A stretch of DNA of 64,000 bases from contig NC_052020.1 of NCBI RefSeq assembly GCF_015832195.1, positions 61,073,888-61,137,887 of the forward strand. Reading direction: 5' to 3'. Position numbers and translations under genes: made by a program. This document shows, in pieces, positions 46,085-56,761 of the stretch. The DNA comes from Motacilla alba alba (Eukaryota > Chordata > Aves > Passeriformes > Motacillidae). The first letter of the stretch is position 1. Every line of letters begins with the position of its first letter. The notes beneath the pieces were generated by a model that saw nothing but the letters and a program-made list of their open reading frames with translations, was not told where the DNA came from and did no database searches.

Positions 46085-47055
46085 AGTCGTCCTGCGAGTT
46101 TGGGGAATCCAGGAGACATTCCCAGGTGTGGAATTGGAGTGGTTTGGGTTGGAATGGTGGCGCTGGGAAAGGTCTTCAGCCGTTGTGGAATCGTGGAATG
46201 GTGTAGTGGGAGGAGCCTTCAACTTCTACAGAGTCATGGAATGGTTTGGGCTGGAATGATGGTGTTGGGAAAAGCCTTCAGCCGTTGTGGAATCATGGAA
46301 TGCTGTAGTGGGAGGAGCCTTCAACTTCTACAGAGTCGTGGAACGGTTTGGGTTGGAATGATGGTGCTGGGAAAAGCCTTCAGTTGTTGAGGGATCTTGG
46401 AATGGTGTAGTTGGGAAGAGCCTTTGAGTGCTATGGAATCTTGGAATGGTGTTGTTGGGAAGAGCCTTCAACTGCTGTGGGACTGTGGAATGATTTGGAT
46501 TGGAGCGGTGTGTTGGGAAGAGCCTTTGAGTGCTGTTGGATCATGGAATGTTTCACGTTGGAATGGTGTTGCTGGGAAGAGCCTTCAAGTGCTGTGGAAT
46601 CATGGAATGGATGGGTTGGGTTCCCAACAACACCATTTCATGAATGGTTTGGGTTGTAGAGGTGTTGTTGGGAGCCTTATGGAATCTTGGAATGTTTTGG
46701 GTTGGAATGGTGTTGTTGGGAAGAGCCTTAGAGTGCTGTGGAAAAGAAATCCAGGGAATTTGCACCAGAGCCAAAGAGAGATGAATTATAACAAAAGAGA
46801 AAAAAATCCTTCAAATCTGGAAAATCCAGGAGCCATTCCCATGTAGGGAATTGAAATGGTTTGGATTTGAACGGTGTGGTTGGGTAGAGCCTTTGAGTGC
46901 TATGGAATCTTGGAATCGTTTGGGTTGGAATGGTGTTGCTGGGAAGAGCCTTGGAGTGCAGTGGAATCATGGAATGGATGGGTTGGGTTCCCAGCAGCAC
47001 CATTCCATGAATGGATGGGCTGGAATGGTGTTGTTGGGAAGAGCCATCAGCTGTT
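46085..47055 (-). repeat. ~50-bp satellite resembling a CR1 3' tail
   Basis: GGAATCATGGAATGGTTTGG and TTGGAATGGTGTTGTTGGGA plus AGAGCCTTCAGCTGTTGTGG alternate, with a ~101-bp double unit in the left part (46181, 46283). The first element is the reverse CR1 end. About 115 bp of other sequence (46740-46855) and GGGTTGGGTTCCCA(A/G)CA blocks interrupt it. The array runs directly into a CR1 copy at 47058. Confidence 0.85.
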
Positions 47056-47057
47056 GT

Positions 47058-47308
47058 GGAATCTTGGAATGGTTTGGGTTGGGAGAACCTCAAATCCCAC
47101 CCAGTGCCACCCCTGCCATGGCAGGGACACCTCCCACTGGTGTCCCAGTGTCCAGCCTGGCCTGGGGCACTGCCAGGGATCCAGGGGCAGCCCCAGCTGC
47201 TCTGGCAATCCCAGCCCAGCCAGGAATTCCTGATTCCCAATCTCCCACCCATCCCTGCCCTCTGGCACTGGGAGCCATTCCCTGGCTCCTGTCCCTCCTG
47301 CCCCTCAG
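47058..47308 (-). mobile_element. CR1 LINE 3' fragment at the end of the satellite
   Basis: Reverse tail from GGAATCTTGGAATGGTTTGG through CACCTCCCACTGGTGTCCC to GGGAGCCATTCCCTGGCTCC. Confidence 0.9.
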
Positions 47309-47309
47309 G

Positions 47310-48635
47310 CAGTTATGGGTTAGTGACTGTCACCTTTTCCCGGTGCTGTTTTTTCCAGTTTTAAACATTCCCTGATTTTTAGCTCCCTTCCCTTCCCTTT
47401 GGAAATTCCCGTCGTGGCTTCTCATTGTGCAGATTCCCTTAACCCTCCCTTTCCAAACTCTTAATCCCAGCCCTTAGTCCTGGTTTTATTCCTAGCTGCA
47501 AGCTGATCCAGGCTTTTTTTAAATTTTATTTCTTTTTTCTTTACATCTCCTTGCAATTCTCCTGAAATGTGGGAAGCGTTCCCAGATTCCGTTCCTTGGC
47601 ACTCGTGGGAGTCGTTGGAAGGTGTGCCAGGAGCGCTCCACAAGACATGAATGATGCTATTTGGGATTACTGGAGTTTGCTGAGTTTTTCTTCTCCTGGA
47701 ATTGGAAATGAGCTGGAATCTCAGCCAGTGGGATGCCAACACCTTTCCAATTCCTTTTCCCAGAACAAAGGAATTGCTGAGATCTTTTTAAGGCATGCCA
47801 GGTTTGGGGAAGGAGAGATTTGATCATTTTCCAGCCTTTTTTAACATTGTTTGAGGTGTTTTCCTGCCTGGAGGAGATTTTGCCAGTTTATCCTCAGGAA
47901 GAAAGGGAAAATCGGTGCTCCCAGAGCAAAAAGAATGGAAACATTGAGTCAAAATCTTTGGAATTTCCATCCTGGCTGGTTCCACATATCCCTTGTCCTG
48001 TCTCCCACACCTGGAGTGTGCAGGCAGGACGTGCTCAGGCTGATATTTTGGAATTGCCTGATGGAAAAGTTGCATTCAATGACTGGGATAAGAAGGTATG
48101 GATGGATTAAATTGCCACCAAGGAATAATCTCCTTTTTGGAATGTGTTTAGATCCCAGAATTTTGTGTCATCACATTTTTTAGTACTTTGTGACCATCAG
48201 GACCTTGTCATTTGTAAGGTCCTAAAAAGGGATGTTTTTAGGAAAAATCCCAAACAAATAACCCTTGTTCAGCCAGTTACTCTGATTCCTGATTTTCTAA
48301 GGAATATTTTATATGGAATATCTGATTTTTTAAGGAATCAGGGAATTTTTGCAGGATCCGTGACTCGTTCTCAGCAGCTGCTGCTCCTGCCTGGCCTTTG
48401 CTGTCGATGCCTTTCCTTCCAAGCTGCACTGCCAAATCCCTCTTATCAAGATTCCCACCCTTTTCCCATTTTTCTCTGCTCCCCCTCCCCAGTTCTCTCA
48501 CTTTTCCAGAAAAATCAAATGTCAGCTCCTTTCCTTGTCACCACAGCTGAACCCAGCTCAGACTCTCACTCACATTTTGGGATCAGCCAGAGCAGTGGGA
48601 GGAATTGGGATCCTATGGGAGGAGAATATGGCACA
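47310..48635. other. Intronic sequence without recognised features
   Basis: Unique sequence; no exon or named repeat seen. Confidence 0.5.
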
Positions 48636-48639
48636 GCTG

Positions 48640-49612
48640 ATTGGGATCACTGGGAGATTTAGGGTTTGGATCTTTGAGGTTTAAGGTTTGGATCACTGGG
48701 GATTTAAGACTTGGATCACTGGGAGATTTAGGGTTTGGATCTTTAAGATTTAGTATCTAGATCTTTGGGAGATTTAAGATTTGGATCTTTGAGGTTTAGG
48801 GTTTGGATCACTGGGAAATTTAGGGTTTGGATCACTGGGGATTTAAGGCTTGGATTACTGGGAGATTTAGGGTTTGGATCTTTAAGATTTAGCATCTAGA
48901 TCTTTGGGAGATTTAAGATTTGGATCTTTGAGGTTTAGGGTTTGCATCACTGGGAAATTTAGGGTTTGGATCTTTGAGATTTAGGGTTTGGATCACTGGG
49001 AGATTTAGGGTTTGGATCACTGGGGATTTAAGGCTTGGATCACTGGGAGATTGAATGTTTGGATCTTTAAGATTTAGGATCTAGATCTCTGGGAGTTTTA
49101 AGATTTGGATCTTTGAGGTTTAGGGTTTGCATCACTGGGAGGTTTAGTGTTTGGATCACTCGGAGATTTAGGGTTTGGATCTCTTTGAGATTTAGGGTTT
49201 GGATCTCTGGGAGATTTAGGGTTTGGATCTCTAGGGGATTAGGGTTTGGATCTTTGAGATTTAGGTTTGGATCACTGGGAGATTGAATGTTTGGATCTTT
49301 AAGATTTAGGGTCTAGATCTCTGGGAGTTTTAAGATTTGGATCTTTGAGGTTTAGGGTTTGCATCACTGGGAGGTTTAGTGTTTGGATCACTTGGAGATT
49401 TAGGGTTTGGATCTCTTTGAGATTTAGGGTTTGGATCTCTGGGAGATTTAGGGTTTGGATCTCTAGGGGATTAGGGTTTGGATCTTTGAGATTTAGGTTT
49501 GGATCACTGGGAGACTGAATGTTTGGATCTTTAAGATTTAGGATCTAGATCTCTGGGAGATTTAAAGTTTGGATCTTTGAGGTTTAGGGTTTGCATCACT
49601 GGGAGATTTAAG
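48640..49612 (+). repeat. TTAGGG-containing minisatellite with 232-bp higher-order period
   Basis: The unit is about 24-28 bp: GGGAGATTTAGGGTTTGGATC followed by ACT, TTT or TCT. Variants such as TTTAGCATCTAGATC recur at regular places. The marker (T/C)TGAATGTTTGGATC falls at 49051, 49283 and 49515, giving an exact 232-bp higher-order period. Confidence 0.95.
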
Positions 49613-49613
49613 G

Positions 49614-49727
49614 TTTGATGTGGATGTGACACTTGGGGAGATGGGGCAGTGGTGGTCTTGGCAGTGCCATGTTGGACTTCATGATCTTGGAGGACTTTTC
49701 CAACCTTCGTGATTCGATGAAATTATG
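49614..49727 (+). mobile_element. CR1 LINE 3' tail, GGGACATGG subfamily
   Basis: GATGTGGATGTGACACTTGG, GATGGGGCAGTGGTGGTC and CTTTTCCAACCTTCGTGATTC, starting where the minisatellite stops. Confidence 0.8.
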
Positions 49728-49729
49728 AG

Positions 49730-51255
49730 GGACAGGAATCTCCTGGAAACCAATCCGGAGTTTTTGAAGGAGGGCTTGGTTGGTTTTGTTTCACCTTTTT
49801 GTTTGTTTGGGGGTTTTGTTTTGGGTTCCTTTATTTATGACACTTCCCAGCCCCAAATCTTCGTGTCAGCCCCAAAATCCCTCCCCTAATGACTGTGACA
49901 GGTCATGGAGTCAAGATTTTTACTGCTGAAAGATTAGAGAAGAAACATTTCCTCGTGTGGGGTTCAGCTGAGTCGTTGTCATCTGTGACAGCATTTTGGG
50001 AACGCTCTGTGAAGCTGCTTCCCTGTTTTTTACTCCTTCAAGGGGAGTAAAATGAGTGGAGATGGGGAGAAGGAAAAGCAGAAACAACACCTGAAATTGT
50101 TGTTTTAGGAGGAAAAAAAGCCTCAATTTGAACTGCCTGGGTTCCACCGTGGCTTTGTCACTCTGAACCACGATTCTGCTCTGAGGAGTGAATTTGAAGT
50201 GGAAAAAAAAAACCATTTTAGGCATTTTTCCCTCTCTGTTTAGACTCCAGTGCTTGAATTTAATGACACAAACACATTTTGATGCCTTTTTACTCTTGAG
50301 GGAAACAAATCCCTCTGGGAACAGGGAACTGCTGGCTCCTGGTTTCCCAGTCCTGCTTGGGGTGGGAGGGAGCAGCTCCAAAGATCTCCATCCTCCAAAG
50401 ATCCCATTTCCAAAGTGGGTGAAGGCATCGCCTCTGGGTCGGGGTAACAGCTTGGGGTAAACTTGGATCCCAGAGATTGTCCAGGGAGGCAAATTCCTGG
50501 GAAAACTTGGAATGCTCAGTGATTTTGAGGGAAAAATTGGGATTTGCCCCTTTGGGCACTGAGGGTGGTGCATTGGTGGCAGTTGGGTGGAAATCCCGAA
50601 CCTGGGAATGGTTTAATGGAGCTGACCCTGGTGCTGAGGAGGAGATTTCCAGTCCCTGGGTCCCTCCTGAAACTTCCAGCATTCCCAGAAAAATCCTTTG
50701 GAAGTTCTGGCTCTGATTTAATGGAGCAACATGGGTTGAAAATGTTTTGCCTGAACAGCTGGGGCTGAGCAAATGGGAAGTGATTCCTGATCCATTTTGC
50801 TACTTCCTTAACTTTGCCTTTTACATTGGGAATTGATCCACGATCGATTTCTGCTCCCCCCTGGGTGTTTTAAATCTGTTGATGGTTATTCCCTGATTTT
50901 TCCTGGGATACTACGCCATTGCTGAACTTATCCCTTGCTTTCCTGAGGAAGTTTTTGTTATTTAATGAGTTCTGTGGGTTTTTTTCACTGCTAGACCTTT
51001 GCTTGATATTCCACACTTTCCTGAGGTTACACCCCTTGGAGAGGGGCCCTTTCCTTGGATTTTAATCCAAGGGAATTGTAGAAGCTTTAGATGGAGGGAA
51101 TGGGAAATTCCTACTCTGATTATTTTCTGGTTTATGGAACAAAAATTAATTTTTTTAGTTCACTGGGAATTCAGAGCAGTGCTGGGGCATGGAGCAGCAG
51201 AGCTCGCCATGGAGCACTGGTGAGCACTGGGATCACCTCCCCATTCCCAGTTCTT
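49730..51255. other. Intronic sequence without recognised features
   Basis: Unique sequence with a (TTTG)-rich patch near 49795-49830. No exon or named repeat seen. Confidence 0.5.
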
Positions 51256-51257
51256 TC

Positions 51258-51563
51258 CATGGAATCCTGGAATGGGTTGGAAGGGATGTTAAAAACTATC
51301 TTATTCCAAGCCACCCCTGCCATGGCAGGGACACCTCCCACTGTCCCAGGGTGTCCCAGTGTCCAGCCTGGCCTTGGGCACTGCCAGGGATCCAGGGGCA
51401 GCCACAGCTGCTCTGGCAATTCCATCCCAGCCCCTCCCCACCCTCCCAGCCAGGAATTTCTTCCCAATATCCCACCTAAATCTCCTCTTTTCCAACGTGA
51501 AGCCATTCCCTGTGTCCTGTCCCTCCATCCCTTGTCCCCAGTCCCTCTCCAGCTCTCTTGGAG
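51258..51563 (-). mobile_element. CR1 LINE 3' fragment, reverse arm of an inverted pair
   Basis: Reverse tail from CATGGAATCCTGGAATGGG to CCCAGTCCCTCTCCAGCTC. Confidence 0.9.
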
Positions 51564-51567
51564 AACT

Positions 51568-51663
51568 GGGGCTTGGAGCACCCTGGCATGGTGGGAGGTG
51601 TCCATGGGTTGGAATTGGATGGGATTTAAGGTCCCTTCCCACCGAGACTATTCCATTATTCTG
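51568..51663 (+). mobile_element. CR1 LINE tail, forward arm of the inverted pair
   Basis: GGCTTGGAGCACCCTGGCATGG to CCACCGAGACTATTCCATTATTC, starting about 5 bp after the reverse copy. Confidence 0.85.
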
Positions 51664-51759
51664 GATTACAAAAATAAGAAAACCATCAGGAAGAAAAAAA
51701 AAGGAAATATTAATTCATTTCTCCTCCCAGACACATCTCAGGTCAGCCTCAAATCCCAC

Positions 51760-51890
51760 AGATTGGAAATCTCTGGGAATGTTCAAGGCTTGGAGCAACC
51801 TGGGATAGTGGGAGGTGTCCCTGCCCATGGCAGGGCCCGGAACAGGATCTTTAAACTCCTCCAACCCAAGCCATTCCATGATCCCATGGA
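51760..51890 (+). mobile_element. CR1 LINE tail
   Basis: ATCTCTGGGAATGTTCAAGGC to CCAACCCAAGCCATTCCATG, the third CR1 piece within 650 bp. Confidence 0.85.
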
Positions 51891-52014
51891 ATGCAGCTCC
51901 TCAGGGACTCCTGGATGAAGTGTTTGATCCTGTGAGCTGTTGAGTTTCTTGGGAATTTCCCTGAGTCATCCAAGGTGAAATCCCGGTGCCACCCACACAA
52001 ATCCCGTGGTTTGA

Positions 52015-52521
52015 TGATGAGTTTTAGACTGTGCCCATCTTCCAGACCTAAAGTAATCCTGGGTTTTGGTGCCAATTTTTAGACTCTGCCCATTTTCCAG
52101 ACCTGAAGTAATCCTGGGTTTTGGAGCCGAGTTTTAGACTCTGCCCATTTTCCAGACCTGAAGTAATCCTGGGTTTTGGAGCCGAGTTTTAGATTCTGAC
52201 CCTTTCAAAGACCTAAAGGTAATCCTGGATTTCACTGTGGAGTTTTAGACTGTACCCATTTTCCAGATCTAAAATAATCTGGGTTTTGGAGCTGAGTTTT
52301 AGTCTGTGCCCATTTTCCAGACCTAAAGGTAATCCTGGATTTTGGTACTGAGTTTCAGACTCTGCCCATTTTCCAGATCTAAAATAATCCTGCGTTTTGG
52401 AACAGAGTTTTAGATTCTGCCCCTTTTCAAGACCTAAAGTTATCCTGGATTTCAGTGCTGAGTTTTAGACTCTGCCCATTTTCCAGACCTAAAGGTAATC
52501 CTGATTTTTGGTGCTTGCTCA
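52015..52521 (+). repeat. 55-bp tandem array (about 9 units) abutting the second MDGA2 exon
   Basis: The motif TCTGCCCATTTTCCAGACCT followed by AAAGTAATCCTGG and a GAGTTTTAGAC stretch recurs every 54-56 bp; TGCCC-like anchors fall near 52032, 52087, 52142, 52197, 52253, 52307, 52363, 52418 and 52473. The final partial unit runs into GGTGCTTGCTCAG, the real acceptor. Most units contain a pyrimidine-rich CCCATTTTCCAG that resembles a 3' splice site, with TAGAC just upstream as a possible branch point. Confidence 0.9.
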
Positions 52522-52522
52522 G

Positions 52523-52697
52523 ATCAGGTGGACCAAAACAGCAGGAAGTGCCTCAGACAGATTCCAAGATTCCAGTGTCTTCAACGAAACCCTGAGGATT
52601 TCCAACATCCAGAGACACCAGGGAGGCCGCTACTACTGCAAGGCTGAGAACGGCCTGGGCTCCCCGGCCATCAAATCCATCCGAGTGGATGTGTACT
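52523..52697 (+). CDS. MDGA2: MDGA2 internal coding exon, second half of Ig1 domain
   Basis: This 175-nt exon follows GCTCAG and precedes GTGAGT. It reads in phase 0 from IRWTKTAGSA to KSIRVDVY and leaves one base, T, for a phase-1 junction. It continues the Ig domain begun at 37533: Trp3 is the core C-strand tryptophan, Cys39 in GRYYCKAENG is the F-strand cysteine that pairs with the LELTC cysteine, and Asn21 in NETL is an N-glycosylation sequon. The residues RFQDSSVF and SNIQRHQGG fit MDGA2; MDGA1 has KFQETSVF and ERIARTQGG as I recall them. The phase 1-0-1 pattern over the two exons is usual for an Ig domain split by one intron. A 55-bp array ends at its acceptor and another minisatellite starts about 150 bp past its donor. 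Confidence 0.95.
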
Positions 52698-52849
52698 GTG
52701 AGTAAATCCTTGGAATTCTGCCTTTGCTCCTTAAGAAATGCATTAAAATATCTGTTGTTCCCGAGAAACGTTTGGCTCCTTGGGAATCCCGGTTTTAATG
52801 GTGGATGCTGCGGGTTCGCGGAGTTTTTACGGTCGGAAGAATGTGAAGG

Positions 52850-54370
52850 GTTGGGATTGAGGGGGAAAATGTGGATGATTTGGATTGTGGTGAGGGATGT
52901 GAAGGACTGGAACTGCAGGGAAAACTGTGAGGGATTGGGACGGCAGGAAAAAAATGTGAAGCATTTGGATTGGAGTGAAAATATGAAGGTTGGGATCACG
53001 GTGAAAAATGTGAAGGACTGAGATTGTGGTGAAAAATGTGAAGGATTGGGATTGGAGGGAAAAACAGGAAAGATTGGGATTGTTGTGAGAAATGTGGGGG
53101 ATTTGGATTTTGGTGAAAAATGTGAAGGTTTGGGATTATGGCAAAAATATGAAGGATTAGGATTGTGGTGAGGGATGAGAAGGACTGGAATTGCAGGGAA
53201 AACTGAGGGATTGGTATGGCGGGAAAAAATGTGAAGGATTTGGATTGGAGTGAAAATATGAAGGTTGGGATGGCGGTAAAAATTTGAAAGACTGGAATTA
53301 TGGTGAAAAATGTGATGGATTTGGATTGGAGGGAAAATATGAAGGTTGGGATTGGAGTGAAAAATGTGAAGGTTTGGGTTTGGAGTGAAAAATACGGATT
53401 GGGATTGTGGTGAAGAATGTTAAAGATTGGGATGTAAGTGAAAATATGGATTGGGATTACAATGAAAAATGTGGGGGATTGGGATTGCAGGGAAATGTGA
53501 AGGTTTGGGATTTTAGTGAAAAATAGAGAATTGGGATTGGAGAGAAAAATGTGAAGGGTTGGGACTGCAGGGAAAAATAGGAAAGATTGGGTCTGTAGTG
53601 AGAAATGTAAAGGAATGGGATTGCAGTGAAAAATGTGGAGGATTTGGATTGGAGTGAAAAATGTGAAGGATTTGAATTTCAGTGAAAAACGTGAAGGGTT
53701 GGGATTATGGGAAAAAATGTGAAGGATTAGGATTGTGGTGAAGGATGTGAAGGATTGGGACTGTGGTACAAAATGTGAAGGATTTGGATTGCAGTGAAAA
53801 ATCTGAAGGATGTAGATTGCAAGGAAAATTCTGAAGGATTGGAATGAAGGAAAAATGTGATGGATGTGGATTGTGGTGAAAAATAAGAAATATTGGGATT
53901 TCGGTGAAAAATGTAAAGGATTGGGATAGCAGTGAAAAATAGGAAAGATTGGGATTGCCATGAGAAACACAAAGGACTGGAATTGCAGAAGAAAATGTGA
54001 AGGATTTGGATAGCAGGGAAAAGATGTGAAAGATTTGGATTGCGGTGAAGAATGTAAAGGATTGGGATGGTAGGGGAAAATGTGAAAGATTTGAATTATG
54101 GCGAAAAATGTGAAGGACGCATTGGAGTGAAAATGTAAAGAATGTGGATTGCAGGGAAAAGTCTGAAGGATGTGGATTGCAAGGAAAAATGTGAAGGATT
54201 GGGAATGCAGGGAAATGTGTGAAGGATTCGGATTGCAGGGAAAAATGGGAAGGGTTGGGATTGTGGTGATAAGTAAGAAATATTCAAATTTCAGTGAAAA
54301 TGTGAAGGATTGGGATTGCAGGAAAAAATAAGAAAGATTGGGATTATGGTGAGGAATACAAAGGTTTGGG
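52850..54370 (+). repeat. Minisatellite of ~27-55-bp units downstream of the second exon
   Basis: GTGAAGGATT(T/G)GGATTG and (C/G)AGTGAAAAAT recur with variation for about 1.5 kb, starting about 150 bp past the donor. The complement is open for hundreds of codons with a Phe/Ser/Pro/Asn-rich repeat peptide, which I regard as a by-product of the repeat. The array ends where a reverse CR1 fragment begins. Confidence 0.9.
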
Positions 54371-54371
54371 A

Positions 54372-54500
54372 TTGCTTTAGGCCCTGGAAGGAGCTCTGGG
54401 GTCTCCTTGGAGCCTTCTCCTCTCCTGGGGAACATTCCCAGCTCTCCCAGCAGAGCTGTTCCATCCCTTGGATCATCCTGGGGCCTCCTCTGGACTCTGG
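54372..54500 (-). mobile_element. CR1 LINE internal remnant
   Basis: AGGCCCTGGAAGGAGCTCTGG, CCTTCTCCTCTCCTGGGG and CATTCCCAGCTCTCCCAGC correspond to the CR1 segment 5' of the tail. Confidence 0.7.
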
Positions 54501-54529
54501 ACTGTGAAATTTGCTTTGGGTGAACTCCC

Positions 54530-54870
54530 AGAATCCCAAAATGGTTTGGATCCTTAAATCCCATCCCATTCCAGACCCTTCCATGGGCAGGGACACCTCC
54601 CACTGTCCCAGGGTGTCCCAGTGTCCAGCCTGGCCTTGGGCACTGCCAGGGATCCAGGGGCAGCCCCAGCTGCTCTGGCAATTCTCCAGCCCAGCCAGGA
54701 ATTCCCAATTCCCAATCTCCCAGCCATCCCTGCCCTCTGGCACTGGGAGCCATTCCCTGGCTCCTGTCCCTGCAGGCCTTGTCCCCAGTCCCTCTCCAGT
54801 TCTCCTGGAGCCCCTTCAGGCCCTGCCAGGGGCTCTGAGCTCTGCCTGGAGCCTTTTCCATGTGAACAAT
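54530..54870 (-). mobile_element. CR1 LINE 3' fragment
   Basis: Reverse tail from CCCAGAATCCCAAAATGGTTTG through CCAGGGATCCAGGGGCAGCC to CTCTGAGCTCTGCCTGGAGCC. Confidence 0.9.
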
Positions 54871-54874
54871 CCCA

Positions 54875-55943
54875 ATTCTCCCAAGCTTTCCTCACAGGAT
54901 AAGTGCTTGAACCCTTGCATCATCTCCACCACCCGCCCTGCACTCCCTCGTTTATTATAAATGAAGAAATAATCAACTGTTTCTTATTTTCTCTATTCAA
55001 ATATGTTTATTCTCCTTTTAGACCATTTAAAATCCAGAGTAAGGCAGGGAGAGAGCAGTGGGGTCTCTCCAGGAGCCCCTCCTCATTATTTACACCCAAT
55101 TAATTCCGAATTTCCCTTTTAACAGGGATTTATTTAAACCTTTTAAGGAGCCTCTGGAAAAATTTCTCTAAGTAGAGATGGATGTGCTCTAAAACCAGGC
55201 TTTCCTAACCCATTTTGTTGTTCATTAATTCCACAAAATTAAGTTTCTGTCATTTAAGAAGTGGAGGAACAAGCATTAATTAGGTTTGGGATTATGAAAC
55301 CAATAATTACTGACTTAAGATGTTAATACTCCCAATTTGTAACAATTATTCCACGTCGAGCACGTCAGGTGGCCTTTGGCATCAACGCCTGTTTTTCCTG
55401 CCTTGGGAAATCCATTTTTCCTGCTTTATTTATGGAAAAGTGATGCAGGTACAGAGGGAACTAATAACCCAAAATTACTGTTAAAAAACCTCAGTCCCTG
55501 CAGTGTCAGAGTGGGATTAAATCTTGTTTATTCCGCATTTTTCCGGTGGGTGCTCCTGGTCCCTCTGGATTTTCCAGCACGGTGGGGATCCAGAGTGAAC
55601 TCTGGAACAGCCCGATGGGAGTGGGATTCAAAATGCTTTCACTGACTCCATGTCTTGATTCGAGTGTACTTGATTTAATGATAATGATCTGGAATTTTTT
55701 AATCAACTCTGATTGCATTTTTCCACGGAATTTCATCTTGGAATTGACCCCACCACAGGTTCAGTTTGACCTCTTTTATCTCACAGCTCCCGTCTGCTTT
55801 TTAGGGTTGATTTTTTTTTTCCTTTGCTGCCCAATTAAAAATCAATTTAGTGACTTCTTTTTTTTTCTTCCTAAAAACCATCTGATCATGGAGCTTTGAG
55901 GAATCCTCTCTCTGCCCAAGTTTTTCTGCTCAGCTGCTTCATT

Positions 55944-55945
<2 letters not shown>
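54875..55945. other. Intronic sequence without recognised features
   Basis: AT-leaning unique sequence. I looked for the next MDGA2 exon here and did not find it. Confidence 0.5.

Positions 55946-55947
<2 letters not shown>

Positions 55948-55975
<28 letters not shown>
55948..55975 (+). repeat. A28 homopolymer
   Basis: Twenty-eight consecutive A after CATTTTCT. I see no retrogene or SINE body to its left, so it is probably not a retrotransposon tail. Confidence 0.9.
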
Positions 55976-55979
<4 letters not shown>

Positions 55980-56109
55980 TCTGGTTCTTCCCCAAACTGA
56001 ATTGGGTTTCCTTCCATTTCTAGCTATTTTTATTCCTTATATTTATATTCCCTGGAGCCAAAAGAGCTCTTCTGTACTGACTTCCCTCATGCGGTGCTTA
56101 CAGCCAATA

Positions 56110-56460
56110 AAAATCTATATATTATAAATACAATTTATTTATTATTAGGTTTTACTTTTATTTTAAATTTACTTTTAAATAAATGTATTTAATTTTAAAT
56201 AAATTTAAACTTTTTTATTGTTTAAAATTTATTTACTTCTTTATTTTAATGGTTTTTCTATTTTTTTGGAATTATAATTTTTAAATGTTCTTTTTGGAGA
56301 AATTTAATGTTTTGTGGTTGTTACATCTTGTCCTGGAAACTCAGATCCTGAGTTAATTTTCTACTGTGGAAGAGTTTCCTGGTGGACTTTTCTTTGCCCT
56401 TTAATTAATTCTTTTTCTTTGCCATTAATTAATTAATTTCTGTTGCCTTTTAATTATTTA
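56110..56460. repeat. AT-rich low-complexity region
   Basis: Almost only A and T, with repeated TTTAAATAAA and TTAATTAA words. Confidence 0.8.
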
Positions 56461-56761
56461 ATGTTGCTTAAAAACACAAGACCGGGTTAAGATCCTGTAC
56501 TCCGTTCACTGATTCTGAGCGTGGGAGTAAATTAAACCCTTCCTGCGCAGAGATGCCAGAAATTCCCATTATTCCAGGATTTTTCCAGTGTTTCAGGCCA
56601 TGCCTGGGGCAATTTCAGGCCATTCCCTGGAGCTGGGAACCTCTGCTGGGAATTCATGGACGTGCCTCGTTCTGTGGGAGTTTCTGGCTCCTGGTGATTG
56701 GGAGAATCCATTGGTTGGGAGAATCCACTGATCCTTTTCCATCTGTGCATATGCCCAAAGA

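Larger units (their letters stand above)
37673..52522 (+). other. MDGA2: MDGA2 intron splitting the Ig1 domain (14,850 bp, phase 0)
   Basis: The donor is GTGAGT at 37673 and the acceptor is GCTCAG ending at 52522. Both flanking exons end or begin on a codon boundary. The intron holds four separate tandem arrays (45.0, 46.1, 48.6 and 52.0 kb), an AT microsatellite and several CR1 tails. Confidence 0.9.

Noticed and set aside
48640..49612. Interstitial telomere
   Set aside because: TTAGGG occurs once per 24-28-bp unit rather than in head-to-tail hexamers, so this is a minisatellite that contains the hexamer.
37533..52697. Assignment to the paralogue MDGA1
   Set aside because: The exon peptides carry HSGLACNIEEE, RFQDSSVF and SNIQRHQGG, which fit MDGA2. 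MDGA1 has different residues at these places as far as I recall; no alignment was run.
52996..54861. Minus-strand open frame of 621 codons rich in Phe, Ser, Pro and Asn
   Set aside because: It covers the minisatellite after the second exon and starts inside a reverse CR1 copy. The repeat explains the frame.
55948..55975. A28 run as the tail of a processed pseudogene or SINE
   Set aside because: The sequence to its left shows no gene-like or SINE-like body and no target-site duplication that I can see.
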